DNA of 64,000 bases from Ruminococcaceae bacterium D5 (GCA_900113995.1 FORK01000004.1:62001-126000), one strand, 5' to 3'. Positions 8,561 through 18,081 are shown, numbered from the stretch's first letter. Numbers and translations: made by a program. The notes: a model not told the origin generated them from the letters alone.

Positions 8561-8787
8561 ATGCTCCGAGACTTCGAAGGGCTGATCGCAAACGAAAATC
8601 AAAACTGCGCGATGAACGTGTAAAATACCCCAGTCCCGGAGGGCTGTGATACCGGCTTTCCCTTCAAGAGATCGCGGACTATTTTTAACGGTATCCGGCG
8701 CGGCGTTTCCTATCCCCGAGCAAGCGGCGCCGTCCCTCCCCCGTTTGCCGCCAAAGTGAGTGCGCAAATCCTGCGGCGTCCAAAAGC

Positions 8788-8831
8788 GCGGGTACGGACG
8801 GCCAAAGCCGTCCGTACCCGCCCTCCTTTTG
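8788..8831 (+). terminator. Terminator hairpin, 15-bp perfect stem
   Basis: GCGGGTACGGACGGC (8788-8802), a CAAA loop and the exact complement (8807-8821), followed by CCTCCTTTTG. It lies 230 bp past the membrane protein stop, so it may instead end an unseen transcript. Confidence 0.7.
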
Positions 8832-8903
8832 TTTCCGCCCCCTGCCGCCGCACGTTCGGTGGGCGGAGGGCTCCGGGTATCGATAACCCCGTACGCAGCG
8901 ACA

Positions 8904-8935
8904 AAAAGGGTTCCGCCAGAAGGCGGAACCCTTTT
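8904..8935 (-). terminator. Terminator of the PerR/Fur gene (bidirectional form)
   Basis: AAAAGGGTTCCGCC (8904-8917), an AGAA loop and the exact complement (8922-8935). The A-run on the left gives a T-run for minus-strand transcripts. Confidence 0.8.
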
Positions 8936-8950
8936 GGATCTGTCTCTTCT

Positions 8951-9328
8951 TCAGGAATCCTTGGCGCAGTGGCCGCACAGGCCGTAGAAGCTGACCTCGC
9001 AGCTTTCAATCCGGCAATCGGTGGGCTGGGCAAGCAGGGCGTTCCAGTCGAGCGAAACCGCTTCCAGATCGATCACCCGTCCGCATCCGCTGCAGCAAAG
9101 ATGGCAATGGGGTTCGGTATTGTAGTCAAAGCGGTCGGGGGAATCGGTCAGCCGCAGGCGTTTTAAGGTCCCCGCTTCACAGAGCTGGTTGAGGTTGCGG
9201 TAAACGGTAGCAAGACTCAGGCGCGGATGCTGCACCTTCAAGGACTGATATACCGTCTCGGCGGTCGGGTGCTCCTTTGTGCGGGCAACCGCCTCCAGAA
9301 TCATCTCGCGCTGTCTGGAGTAGTTCAT
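8951..9328 (-). CDS. Fur-family metalloregulator, PerR-like
   Basis: 125 residues from ATG 9328; an upstream TTG at 9343 would sit inside the operator. The N-terminal winged helix includes HPTAETVYQSLKVQHPRLSLATVYRNL. The C-terminal metal-binding domain has HCHLCCSGCGRVID and ends with CGHC, giving the two CxxC pairs of the structural zinc site. The Asp in RVID is the PerR-like choice where Fur usually has Glu, so a peroxide sensor is likelier than an iron sensor; this is inference. The gene stands alone between a terminator and its own palindromic operator. Confidence 0.85.
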   Translation of the reverse strand: MNYSRQREMILEAVARTKEHPTAETVYQSLKVQHPRLSLATVYRNLNQLCEAGTLKRLRLTDSPDRFDYNTEPHCHLCCSGCGRVIDLEAVSLDWNALLAQPTDCRIESCEVSFYGLCGHCAKDS

Positions 9329-9340
9329 GGCTTCACCATC

Positions 9341-9361
9341 CAATAACAGTTTCTATTATTG
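9341..9361 (-). promoter_or_regulatory. Palindromic operator upstream of the PerR/Fur gene
   Basis: A 9-3-9 inverted repeat, CAATAACAG-TTT-CTATTATTG, with one mismatch, lies 12 bp upstream of the start codon. AT-rich palindromes of this type are typical Per/Fur boxes and suggest autoregulation. Confidence 0.65.
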
Positions 9362-9405
9362 TTTTAATTCTATCGAAGCTTCCCGCTTTTGTCAACCGCT
9401 TTTTC

Positions 9406-11193
9406 TCAGTCCCCGATTTTTTCAATGGCGGTATAGTAGCGTTTCATGTCCTCTTCGTAAAAACCGACATATTCCGCATCGGTCGCTTCATGAGCGCGCT
9501 TGATATACTCATGGCTCTCATAATGCCGGGCGCTTTTCTGGCTGCCGATGATATGCAGCCCGATATTGGAGCAGTGGTCGGCAATTCTTTCAAGATTGGT
9601 CAGAATCTCAAGGAATACAATGCCCGCATGAACGCTGCACAGTCCGGCTTTCAGCCGTTCGACGTGCATATCCTTAAGCCGCTCTACAATCGCATCAATC
9701 GTTTCCTCCAGCGGCTCAATCCGGCGCGCGAGGGAAGCGTCCATCGAAGCGCAGGCGCTGTTGGAAATCTCAAGGATCTCGCTGACCGCCCGGACTAGGA
9801 TATCCGTTTCTTCGAGAGCCTGATTCGTAAAAATAATGCGGTTTTCCTGCATTTCCTGCGCACACTCGGTCAGATTGGTCGAGTAGTCCCCGATTCGTTC
9901 ATAATCCTTCACGAGATGCAGCTTGGTGGAAATGGAGCGGCTTTCCGCCTGCGAAAGCTCCTCTGAGGAGAGGGAAATCAGATAGTTTTCCAGCCTGTCC
10001 TCCATCCGGTCGATCAGCGACTCCACCCTGTCAACCTGTTCGATTACCTTCTGATCGAACCGCACAAGAAGGGAGACGCTGTCCAAATAGTTCTGAAGCG
10101 CCAGCTCGCTCATCGAGCCGATTACATGATCCACCTGCTGCAGGGCGATAGCCGGTGATTTGAGCAGGCGGTCGTCCAGAAGGGCCAGTTCCTTTTCCTG
10201 CGGGCTTTCCTCTTCATCCTTGACGCTGATCCGCGCAAGCTTTTCAATCAGGCCCGCAAACGGAATAAAGAGGACGGTGACAACAACGTTGAAGAAGGTA
10301 TGGAAATTGGCGATGCCGGTACGCCCCACCGGATGATTCCAGAAGGAGGGGGCGCCAAGCAGCGCGGTCCCGCCGTAAACGGCGGTCAAAAAAACGATTG
10401 TACCGATGATATTAAAATAGAGGTGGATCAGGGCCGAGCGTTTGGCGTTTTTGGAAGCGCCGATGCTCGCCAGAATGGGGGTAATGCAGGTGCCGATATT
10501 CTGTCCCATGATGATCGGGAAGGCGGCTGCGAAGTTGATGATTCCGGTGGAGGCGAGAGCCTGTAACATACCGATCGAGGCGGCCGAACTCTGAATCGCA
10601 GCGGTGATCACCGCACCGGCCAGCACTCCGAGCACCGGATTCTGGCTCATGGCCGTGAGAATTTTCGGCAGCGTCTCGGAGCTTTGCAGGGGGCGTACCG
10701 CCGCCTCCATCGCGAACATGCCCGAGAAGAGAATTCCGAAGCCGACCAGCATCTGACCGAGTTCCCGCTTTTTGACGCCCTTGGACGCCATATACAAAAC
10801 GATGCCGATCACCGCCGCCAGAGGCGCGAGGGTCGCCGGCTTGAAGAGCTGCAAAAGAAAGCTGTCGCTCTGAATATCCGAAAGGCGGATCAGCTGGGCG
10901 GTTACGGTGGTGCCGATATTTGCGCCCATAATGACCCCTACAGCCTGCCGAAGCGTCATGATGCCGGCATTGACCAGGCCGACAACAATAACGGTGGTGG
11001 CGGATGAGCTTTGGATCATCGCGGTTACCACCGCGCCGAGCAGCACGCTGAGGAGAATGTTGTTAGTCAGCTTTTCGAGCGCCTTTTCCATCCGGCCGCC
11101 CGCCAGCTTTTCCAAGCCGCTGCCCATTACGCTCATGCCGTAAAGAAACAGAGCGACGCCGCCGCCCATTGAAATAACGTTGAGGATTGTCAT
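9406..11193 (-). CDS. Na/Pi cotransporter family protein with PhoU-like domain
   Basis: About 595 residues from ATG 11193 behind AGGAG; an upstream in-frame ATG would add a non-membrane leader and lacks a ribosome site. The N-terminal half (to about 330) has the duplicated NptA/PNaS repeat: GAVVTAMIQSSSATTVIVVGLV and GAVITAAIQSSAASIGMLQALA, each with the QSS motif that binds Na+ and phosphate. The C-terminal region (about 340-595) is helical and PhoU-like, with paired E/D-rich helices. The likely role is Na+-coupled phosphate uptake or export at the membrane. It is divergent from the amidohydrolase gene. Confidence 0.88.
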   Translation of the reverse strand: MTILNVISMGGGVALFLYGMSVMGSGLEKLAGGRMEKALEKLTNNILLSVLLGAVVTAMIQSSSATTVIVVGLVNAGIMTLRQAVGVIMGANIGTTVTAQLIRLSDIQSDSFLLQLFKPATLAPLAAVIGIVLYMASKGVKKRELGQMLVGFGILFSGMFAMEAAVRPLQSSETLPKILTAMSQNPVLGVLAGAVITAAIQSSAASIGMLQALASTGIINFAAAFPIIMGQNIGTCITPILASIGASKNAKRSALIHLYFNIIGTIVFLTAVYGGTALLGAPSFWNHPVGRTGIANFHTFFNVVVTVLFIPFAGLIEKLARISVKDEEESPQEKELALLDDRLLKSPAIALQQVDHVIGSMSELALQNYLDSVSLLVRFDQKVIEQVDRVESLIDRMEDRLENYLISLSSEELSQAESRSISTKLHLVKDYERIGDYSTNLTECAQEMQENRIIFTNQALEETDILVRAVSEILEISNSACASMDASLARRIEPLEETIDAIVERLKDMHVERLKAGLCSVHAGIVFLEILTNLERIADHCSNIGLHIIGSQKSARHYESHEYIKRAHEATDAEYVGFYEEDMKRYYTAIEKIGD

Positions 11194-11302
11194 AATTCTT
11201 CTCCTGTTCCTAGTTGTTCGTCCTGTCCGAAGGGCCGGGGAAGGGGGACTAAATCCTGCATCCATTTTCGCAGATCAAATCGAAAATATTCCATACGGAT
11301 TT

Positions 11303-11311
11303 ATTATAGCA
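11303..11311 (-). promoter_or_regulatory. Extended -10 element for the Na/Pi gene
   Basis: On the minus strand this reads TGCTATAAT, a perfect TGn-extended -10, about 110 bp upstream of the start. No strong -35 is evident. Confidence 0.55.
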
Positions 11312-11463
11312 TGGATTCTTTTCCTGTTACACTCACGAAGATGACATAATTTTTACCCGTTCTCACTGAAAAAATTGTCAGGTTTTCAGAAATGCCGGGA
11401 AAGCAATCCGAAACCGGGCGTTTCGCACAGCTCTCCTGCGTCTAATTTTCGCCGGCTGGGGAA

Positions 11464-11492
11464 TTGACCTCGCCCGCCGGATGCGGTACAAT
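11464..11492 (+). promoter_or_regulatory. Sigma-A promoter for the M20 amidohydrolase
   Basis: TTGACC (11464-11469), a 17-bp spacer and TACAAT (11487-11492), 37 bp before the start codon. Confidence 0.75.
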
Positions 11493-11528
11493 AAAAACAA
11501 TCAATTTTGACAGAAAGGTGGCCTCCCT

Positions 11529-12713
11529 ATGCAGCTCCAATCAGTGATACAGCAGCATCTCAGCCAGATTGTCGCGGACCGTCGCTACCTCCATCAGCAT
11601 CCCGAGCTCAGCCATCAGGAGGTGAATACCGCCGCCTACATCGCCGCGCAGCTCCGCGAAATGGGACTTTCGCCCCGCACCGGAGTCGGCGGCAACGGAG
11701 TGGTCGCCGTCATCGAGGGAAAGGCTCCCGGCAAATGCGTCGCCCTGCGCGCGGACTTCGATGCCCTGCCGATTGTGGAAGCCACCGGACTGCCCTTCTC
11801 TTCCGAAAACGAAGGCGTCTGTCATGCCTGCGGCCATGATATGCACACCGCCGGACTGCTCGGCGCCGCGCGTGTGCTCTGCGATCTGCGCAGCGAGTTT
11901 TCCGGCTGTGTCAAGCTCGTCTTCCAGCCCGCCGAAGAGGATGTGCTCGATTCCGGCGCGGTCAAGATGATTGCGGATGGAGTGCTGGAAAATCCCAAGG
12001 TTGACGCGATGTTCGGGCAGCATATCTGGCCCTATTATCCGGTGGGCAAGGTCGCCATCCGCGATGGCGCGATGATGGCCTCCTCCGACCGGTTCCATAT
12101 CACCATTCGTGGCAAAGCCAGCCATGGCTCCGCTCCGGAAAGCGGAATCGACGCCATCGCCGCGGCTGCGCAGGTCATTTCGGCGCTGCAAACGATCGTT
12201 TCCCGGCGGGTCAGCCCGCTCGACTCGGCGGTGGTTACCATCGGGACCATCCACGGCGGCGCGCGCTACAATGTCATCGCGGACACCGTTAAGCTGGAGG
12301 GCACCTGCCGCAATCTGAACCCCGAGGTCCGCAATAAGATGGAGGAGCGGATCCGTGCGATTGTCGAGGGGGTCTGCGGCGGCATGGGCGCCAGCGGAGA
12401 GCTTGAGTACTTCCGCGGATACTCCCCCACCGTCAACAGCCATGAGCTTTTCCCCTTTGCGCTCGAGACCATCCGCGAAGTGGTCGGCGAGGAAAACGCC
12501 GTGATCCCCGAGAGCTCGGCGCTCGGCGGGGAAGACTTCTCCTTCTACTGCGAGAGGGTACCGAGTATTTTCTTCTGGACCGGTATCCTTTCCCCCGGCG
12601 CGGAGGTTTATCCGCTGCACAACGGCGGCCTGAACCCGGATGAAAAGGCGCTTCCCATCGCAATCGAGGTCATGACGCGCTGCGCGTTGAAATTCCTGGC
12701 CGGTAAGAAATAA
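11529..12713 (+). CDS. M20-family amidohydrolase (N-acyl-amino-acid / hippurate hydrolase type)
   Basis: 394 residues starting at ATG 11529 behind GAAAGGTGG. Metal-site motifs are in order: ACGHDMHTA, the metal and catalytic Glu pair in FQPAEEDVLDSGA, HIWPYYPVG, and GGEDFSFY near the C terminus. The dimerisation lid domain (about 180-290) includes GKASHGSAPESGID. The family removes acyl groups from N-acyl amino acids or peptides in the cytoplasm, and in gut Firmicutes serves amino-acid salvage. It forms a one-gene unit with its own promoter and terminator, so the substrate is not indicated by neighbours. Confidence 0.9.
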   Translation: MQLQSVIQQHLSQIVADRRYLHQHPELSHQEVNTAAYIAAQLREMGLSPRTGVGGNGVVAVIEGKAPGKCVALRADFDALPIVEATGLPFSSENEGVCHACGHDMHTAGLLGAARVLCDLRSEFSGCVKLVFQPAEEDVLDSGAVKMIADGVLENPKVDAMFGQHIWPYYPVGKVAIRDGAMMASSDRFHITIRGKASHGSAPESGIDAIAAAAQVISALQTIVSRRVSPLDSAVVTIGTIHGGARYNVIADTVKLEGTCRNLNPEVRNKMEERIRAIVEGVCGGMGASGELEYFRGYSPTVNSHELFPFALETIREVVGEENAVIPESSALGGEDFSFYCERVPSIFFWTGILSPGAEVYPLHNGGLNPDEKALPIAIEVMTRCALKFLAGKK

Positions 12714-12722
12714 AACCTCTCG

Positions 12723-12764
12723 AAAACGGAAGGACCGCTGCAAAACGGTTCTTCCGTTTTTTTC
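12723..12764 (+). terminator. Terminator of the amidohydrolase gene
   Basis: AAAACGGAAGGACCG (12723-12737) pairs with CGGTTCTTCCGTTTT (12746-12760), with one G-T pair, and runs into a T-tract. Confidence 0.85.
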
Positions 12765-12833
12765 GGCTTTGTGTTATACTTAAAGAAAGCAATCTGATCC
12801 AATCAGCTTTTCGATGAGAGGAGGAGATCTCTT

Positions 12834-14057
12834 GTGCCGCCCTCTGACAACCGCGATCTTTACCGTCCGATGACGCTGCGCGCCCTGCGGCTGCATTTTG
12901 TTCTCCTTCTCGGCCTTGGAACCATCGCGCCGCTGACAGAGAGCGCCATGTTTTTCTTTCTGCTGCCCCATGGCCTGATCCACTCCTCCCCGGTCAGATA
13001 TCTGTTTAAGTTCATTCTGTTTCCCACCTCCTGCCTTTGGATTCTTTTGGCCATCAACTACCGGCTCCGGCGGCAAAAGCCAGAGGCCCTTGCCCTGCAG
13101 GCGCGGATTCTTTCCTATTCCCTTGTCGCGTCCGCACTGGTTCTGTCGGTGGTCCACACGATTTTTCCAAGCATCTTCCTGCTGTTTTATATTGCGCTCT
13201 TTCTGACCATTTTGTTTGACGACCCGGCGCTTACCCGCCGGACCTTCTTCCTGTCGCTGGCAGCCCGCTGTGTCGGCAGCTTCTTTTCTCTCGACGCCAC
13301 CCTGGTACGGGGGGAATACGAGCTGCCCAACCTGCTGATTTCGATCTTCTGCCTCGCGGGGACCTATCTGCTCTGCGTCGGCGTGCTGGAGATCGAGCGC
13401 GAAAAGCGGGACCTCATCCTTCAGCGCGGTGCCGAATGGGCTCAGATGGAGCAGAACGCGCTGACCGATCCGCTGACCGGGGTTGGAAACCGCCGGGCGC
13501 TGCGGCAGTATTTTGACCGGGTTCTCGACGGCAGCACCGCATCCCCGCGCTATCTCGCCATGCTGGACATCGACAGCTTCAAGCAGATCAACGACCGTTT
13601 CGGCCATCTCGAAGGAGATGGGGTATTAAAATATGTCGGCCTGCTTCTTACGAAAACCGCTTGTCCGATGCAGGCGTTCCGCTACGGCGGGGACGAATTT
13701 GTCCTGCTGTTTCACTGTGCCCGGCGCGAGGAGGCATTCGCGGCCCTTCAGCTGTTTCAGCGGAAGGCCGCTCTCTACACCAACGATCAGGGAGGGAAGA
13801 TCCCGATTTCCCTGAGCGTCGGCTTTTCCGCATGTCTGCCCGGCCTTTCCCCCGCCGAATTGATCAGCCGCGCGGACCGCGCTCTCTACTACTCCAAAAA
13901 GCACTGCCGCGGAAAAATCAGCGTTTACAGCGATATCGACCCTTTCCTTTTAAAAGGCTACACCTCCCAGAATTCCGAAATCAACTGCGGAATTCCGGAA
14001 AACGAGATGCAAAAAGGCGATGCCGAATCCTCTCAAAAGGCTCATCCTCTTGGATGA
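12834..14057 (+). CDS. Membrane-bound diguanylate cyclase (GGDEF)
   Basis: 407 residues from GTG 12834 behind GAGGAGGAG. The N-terminal part (about 1-195) is a six-segment membrane sensor. The GGDEF domain (about 210-375) has NALTDPLTGVGNRRAL at its start and an intact RYGGDEF (about residue 284), so it should make c-di-GMP from two GTP. No RxxD inhibitory site precedes GGDEF, so product inhibition by that route is unlikely. The final codons (A-H-P-L-G) and the stop lie inside the transcription terminator hairpin. It is the first of four neighbouring c-di-GMP genes. Confidence 0.88.
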   Translation: MPPSDNRDLYRPMTLRALRLHFVLLLGLGTIAPLTESAMFFFLLPHGLIHSSPVRYLFKFILFPTSCLWILLAINYRLRRQKPEALALQARILSYSLVASALVLSVVHTIFPSIFLLFYIALFLTILFDDPALTRRTFFLSLAARCVGSFFSLDATLVRGEYELPNLLISIFCLAGTYLLCVGVLEIEREKRDLILQRGAEWAQMEQNALTDPLTGVGNRRALRQYFDRVLDGSTASPRYLAMLDIDSFKQINDRFGHLEGDGVLKYVGLLLTKTACPMQAFRYGGDEFVLLFHCARREEAFAALQLFQRKAALYTNDQGGKIPISLSVGFSACLPGLSPAELISRADRALYYSKKHCRGKISVYSDIDPFLLKGYTSQNSEINCGIPENEMQKGDAESSQKAHPLG

Positions 14058-14195
14058 GCCTTTTCTCATGGGAATTTCCGCAGCTTCGGGGCCCGCGCAT
14101 GTGAGGGCGGAAAAGCGGATATCGCACTCCCCCACGAGGCCCATTTCCTTGCACGAGTCCTTTCTCATGGAAATTCCCCGCAGCTTCGGGGAGTG
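14035..14195 (+). repeat. Terminator and its decayed tandem copy (period about 98 bp)
   Basis: The first unit contains a true terminator, AAAAGGCTCATCC-TCTT-GGATGAGCCTTTT (14035-14064), then TCTCATGGGAATTTCCGC and AGCTTCGGGG. A second copy about 98 bp on has the same order (GGCCCATTTCC, GCACGAGTCC, TTTCTCATGG, GCAGCTTCGGGG), but its hairpin arms no longer pair well. Confidence 0.75.
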
Positions 14196-14261
14196 TCCCG
14201 GAACGCGGGCCGTTCTTCATGAAATTCTCCTCCTCTGAACTTTTGCCGGTGTCAGCGGGGA

Positions 14262-14290
14262 TTGACTTTTTTCTCCATAAGTTTTATACT
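14262..14290 (+). promoter_or_regulatory. Sigma-A promoter for the second GGDEF gene
   Basis: TTGACT (14262-14267), a 17-bp spacer and TATACT (14285-14290). It implies an AT-rich 5' leader of about 135 nt; I recognise no riboswitch in it. Confidence 0.75.
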
Positions 14291-14433
14291 GAATTTGGTA
14301 ACAAATTGTAAAATTATGCCGCAAAATCTTGATAAAATGTTCGAAATTTTTCAAAAGGCAGAACGGCCCTTTTCAAACGGAATTCACGTTTTCGTCCTTT
14401 GCGATAAGATTTTGAAAGTAAAATGGTCAGGGG

Positions 14434-16101
14434 GTGACTGAAACGGCTGTCTCCGGTAAGCGCGCCGCGGAGTGGATGATGATCCTCGGCGTGATCCTTT
14501 CGATGCTTCTGATTCTGTGGACATTCGCCGGGACAGCTCCCCAGTCCAGGGAAGATCTGCACGAACTTTCAGACGGATGGTATCTGATGCAGGACGGCGC
14601 CCGGGTGGAGGTAACTCTCCCCATCGTCCGCAAGGCAGATACAAAAACCATTCTGACCCTTTACAACGACAGCCTGACCGCAGCTGACGCGGGCATGACC
14701 CTGACCACCCGGGGCGCTCTCTACCGGCTCCGCATCCTGCTGGACGGCGAACCTCTCTATGAGTATCGCGACGGCCTCTTTCCCCGCAACGAGCAGATGC
14801 GCACCAAGCTGGACTGCACGGTAAATCTGCCCGGCGAAACTGCGGAAAAAAACCTCACCCTGGTCTATGAAATCCCCGACCGCCGGGAATATCAAATTCC
14901 GCGCGTTTATATCGGCACAGCCAGCGCAGTGTTCCGCCATTACTGTCTTGCCGATGCTTTCACGCTGGCCATCGTCTTCGTCATGCTGGTGATGAGCCTG
15001 ATCGCCGTCTGGATATCGCTTTACTCTGCAAAAAGCGGCATACGGGACCGCCGCTTTGCCGACGCCGCCTGCTTTTTGCTGTTGTGCGGCGCCTGGTGCA
15101 TTCTGGATTCCTCCCTCGCACAGTATCTGAGCGACATGTCCCCCGCGGTCTGTTACCTCTCCTTCTATGCATTCATGACCCTTCCGATCCCCATTCTCCA
15201 TTTCGTGCAGAACACCGGGGAAATGGCGCGGTACCGCATTTTGGATCTCTGCATTCTCCTGTTTTACCTCAACGCCGCTCTGCAGGGTCTTCTGTGCCGC
15301 CTGGGATTTTTCGAACTGATTGAAATGCTCTTCGTCACCCATATCCTTTTGGCGGTGGGCGCTTCGGTTCTCTGCGGATTGATTATCCGCGAATATCTGC
15401 GAAAACGGACCCGCGAACTGCTGGTGGTTCTTGTTGCTTTTGCGACCCTCTCCCTGAGCGGCGTGCTGGCGCTTCTGCTCTACTGGCTGCTGGGAATCCC
15501 CTACTATGGCCTGATCTTCGAATGCGGCATTCTCGTGTTCATCGTCATTCTGCTCAACGGACTGATCGCCACCATGGCCGGCACCCTTCGCTTCAAAACT
15601 GAAGCGCTGGTCTACCAGCGCCTTTCCCGCGAGGATCGTCTGACCGGCCTGCGCAACCGCCGGGCTTTCGAGCAGTTTCTTGAAACTCTCGAGCGGGAAG
15701 CCGGCTCCTGGGAAAACGTCGCGCTGGTCTTTATGGACCTCAACGGGCTCAAACACATCAATGACCATTTCGGCCACAGCGCAGGCGACGAGCTGATTAT
15801 CGGAGCTGCAAGATGCATCGAGCGCGCCTTTGCCGGGTACGGTGAGTGCTATCGGATCGGCGGCGACGAATTCTGCGCCATTCTGCCCGATCCTGTTCTG
15901 CGTGAGGAAGAATGGAACGCCCTGCTTGATGAGGAAATTCAGCGGCACAATCAAAGCAGCCGCTTCAAGCTTTCCATCGCCCGCGGGGCGAGCCGCCTGC
16001 GGGACGCCGCCGGAGTTTTGAAGACGGTCAGCGACTGGAAATTCGAGGCGGACCAAATGATGTATCAGGACAAAGAGTCGCGCAAGATGCGGGAAAAATA
16101 A
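14434..16101 (+). CDS. Multi-pass membrane diguanylate cyclase (GGDEF)
   Basis: 555 residues. One membrane segment (about 16-32) precedes an extracytoplasmic domain (about 33-175) with beta-rich character, followed by six or seven membrane segments (about 178-385), a 7TMR-like layout. The C-terminal GGDEF domain opens with SREDRLTGLRNRRAFEQF and has an intact RIGGDEF (about residue 474). No RxxD inhibitory site is present. The start is taken as GTG 14434 (GGGGGTG context); ATG 14476 is an alternative without a good ribosome site. It follows its own sigma-A promoter and precedes the EAL gene by 36 bp, so the two are probably cotranscribed. Confidence 0.85.
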   Translation: MTETAVSGKRAAEWMMILGVILSMLLILWTFAGTAPQSREDLHELSDGWYLMQDGARVEVTLPIVRKADTKTILTLYNDSLTAADAGMTLTTRGALYRLRILLDGEPLYEYRDGLFPRNEQMRTKLDCTVNLPGETAEKNLTLVYEIPDRREYQIPRVYIGTASAVFRHYCLADAFTLAIVFVMLVMSLIAVWISLYSAKSGIRDRRFADAACFLLLCGAWCILDSSLAQYLSDMSPAVCYLSFYAFMTLPIPILHFVQNTGEMARYRILDLCILLFYLNAALQGLLCRLGFFELIEMLFVTHILLAVGASVLCGLIIREYLRKRTRELLVVLVAFATLSLSGVLALLLYWLLGIPYYGLIFECGILVFIVILLNGLIATMAGTLRFKTEALVYQRLSREDRLTGLRNRRAFEQFLETLEREAGSWENVALVFMDLNGLKHINDHFGHSAGDELIIGAARCIERAFAGYGECYRIGGDEFCAILPDPVLREEEWNALLDEEIQRHNQSSRFKLSIARGASRLRDAAGVLKTVSDWKFEADQMMYQDKESRKMREK

Positions 16102-16137
16102 GTTTTCAGGCAAATAAAAAGTGCAAGGAACAACAAG

Positions 16138-18081
16138 ATGGATTACAACATGGATTTTTTGATCGCGGCACTGATTTTTCTGCTGCTGATCCTTTATCAC
16201 TTTTTGAGGCAGAGAAAAGCCGGTCAGGCCAACAGCCGCGCCTTTCTGTTCTTCATGGCGGTCGGCATTGCGGATATTCTCTTCGACCTGATCAGCACAA
16301 TCCTGATTTTATGGGGAGGCCCCCACCTGCGCAGCGCAACCGAGCTGTCCCTGCTGCTGCTGTATCTCATGCAGGTGCTGCTGCCTTTTACCCTGTTTCT
16401 TTATACCCAATCGCTGCGCCGTACGGCCCGCCGCGTCCGGCCTGCCGTGAAGACGGCATGGGCTGTCCCGGCCGTCCTGATGGCGCTGATGGTTCTGGGC
16501 AACCACTGGAGCGGGCTGCTTTTTCGGATGGACGCGCAGGGAATCTACTCCCGCGGGCCGCTTTACCTCGCCACATATCTGCACGCGTTGTTCTATGTTC
16601 TGCTGTGCGCCCTGAGCAGCATTCTGAGGTACCGTGAGCTTGGGCCCAAGCGGTTCGCCAGCATCTGGGAATTTTTGATCATCGCCGGGACCTGTGTGGC
16701 TATTCAGGCAGCCTTCAACAACCTTTTGGTCACCGGATTTGGCATCAGCCTGGGGATCGCTGTACTGTTTCTGACCATCAACAACCCCTATCAGTATACC
16801 GATAATCTCACCGGCGTGCTGGATGTGCAGTGCTTTCGCGAAATCGTTCAGGAGAAAATTGTACGGGGGAAAAAGTTTCACCTGCTTTCCGTCGATCTGC
16901 ATCAGATCAAGCAGGTCAATATGGTTCTGGGGACCGGCGCCGGCAATCAAATGCTGATGCAGGCTGCACAGGCGCTGCAGGAGGCCTCTTTTTCCGATCT
17001 TGTGTTCCGTGTAACCGGGAAACGTTTTCTTGTGATTCTGCACACCCTCGAGGAATACATGGCGGTACGCAGCCGTATTCAGCAGCATTTTTCCGCCATA
17101 TCGGAGCAGCGCGGTGCGGAGGATGCATTCCCCGTCGTCATCTGCGGCGTATTTGACGGGGAGCTTCTCGGAGAGAGCGATGTGCTTCTGGCCTACCTGG
17201 AGTATCTGATCTCCTCTGTTCCGCGGTCTGCGGAAACAACGCTGATTCAGGGGGACGAGAAGACGCTGCGCGGTTTCCGCTACACGCAGGAAATTGAGCG
17301 TTTTCTGGATACTGCGCTGGAGCAGGACCTCTTCGAGGTCTACTATCAGCCGGTTTATTCCACCGAGGCGGGCGGATATGTGAGCCTCGAGGCGCTCAGC
17401 CGCCTGCGCCATCCAAACCTCGGCGCGGTTCCGCCGGAGGTATTCATCGGCATCGCGGAAAAAAACAACCGGATCGCCAAAATCGGACTGTTGCAGTTCC
17501 GGCGGATCTGCCGCTTCATCAAAGAGCATCCATCGCTGATGACGGGAATCCGGAACGTCAAGTTCAACCTCTCCCCCGCTGAGCTTCTGAAAAGCGGCTA
17601 CAGCCGGGATCTGATCGGGCTGATCCGCGAGTATGAGCTTTCCCCCTCCTATTTCCAGTTTGAAATCACCGAAACAGTGGCGACGCGGTACAGCGAGGAC
17701 CTTTACCGCGCTGTCACCGAATTCACTCAGGCGGGAATTGGTCTCTGTCTCGATGATTTCGGCTCCGGGTACGCCAACCTCAATACGGTGCTCCAGCTTC
17801 CCTTTTCGGAAATCAAGCTGGACAAATCGCTGCTGTCGGGAATCTGCGACACTCCAAAAATTGCCTCTTTCTACCGGAGCATTGTATCGGTCCTGCAGGA
17901 TATGGGATATCAAATTGTTTCGGAGGGCGTCGAAACCAAACAGGAACTCGATCTGGTATGCCGTTGGGGCGTCACCATGATTCAGGGTTACTATTTTTCA
18001 AAGCCATTGAGCGAAGCGGAGATTCTGCACAGTCTGCATTTTGCACAGAGTTCCGGGGTCAGGGAGCTCCAGAGAACTTAG
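16138..18081 (+). CDS. Membrane-bound c-di-GMP phosphodiesterase (degenerate GGDEF + EAL)
   Basis: 647 residues. Residues 1-220 form a membrane sensor of about seven segments. The following GGDEF-like domain (about 225-375) is degenerate: RVTGKRFLVIL stands where the GGDEF motif should be, so it cannot cyclise GTP. The EAL domain (about 385-640) keeps the catalytic set: EALSRL, the Asn in FNLSP, EITE, DDFGSG, KLDKS, SEGVET and QGYYFSKP. It should therefore hydrolyse c-di-GMP. It directly follows a diguanylate cyclase gene, forming a make/break pair. Confidence 0.88.
   Translation: MDYNMDFLIAALIFLLLILYHFLRQRKAGQANSRAFLFFMAVGIADILFDLISTILILWGGPHLRSATELSLLLLYLMQVLLPFTLFLYTQSLRRTARRVRPAVKTAWAVPAVLMALMVLGNHWSGLLFRMDAQGIYSRGPLYLATYLHALFYVLLCALSSILRYRELGPKRFASIWEFLIIAGTCVAIQAAFNNLLVTGFGISLGIAVLFLTINNPYQYTDNLTGVLDVQCFREIVQEKIVRGKKFHLLSVDLHQIKQVNMVLGTGAGNQMLMQAAQALQEASFSDLVFRVTGKRFLVILHTLEEYMAVRSRIQQHFSAISEQRGAEDAFPVVICGVFDGELLGESDVLLAYLEYLISSVPRSAETTLIQGDEKTLRGFRYTQEIERFLDTALEQDLFEVYYQPVYSTEAGGYVSLEALSRLRHPNLGAVPPEVFIGIAEKNNRIAKIGLLQFRRICRFIKEHPSLMTGIRNVKFNLSPAELLKSGYSRDLIGLIREYELSPSYFQFEITETVATRYSEDLYRAVTEFTQAGIGLCLDDFGSGYANLNTVLQLPFSEIKLDKSLLSGICDTPKIASFYRSIVSVLQDMGYQIVSEGVETKQELDLVCRWGVTMIQGYYFSKPLSEAEILHSLHFAQSSGVRELQRT

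Larger units (their letters stand above)
8561..8950. other. Intergenic region with two strong hairpins
   Basis: No gene is visible between the membrane protein and the convergent PerR/Fur gene. The region carries two perfect-stem hairpins, listed separately, that look like terminators for the two converging transcripts. Confidence 0.6.

Noticed and set aside
14569-17913. Two minus-strand frames above 530 codons opposite the GGDEF and EAL genes
   Set aside because: They mirror strong membrane GGDEF/EAL coding sequences and are rich in Gln/His/Asp as expected for an antisense frame.
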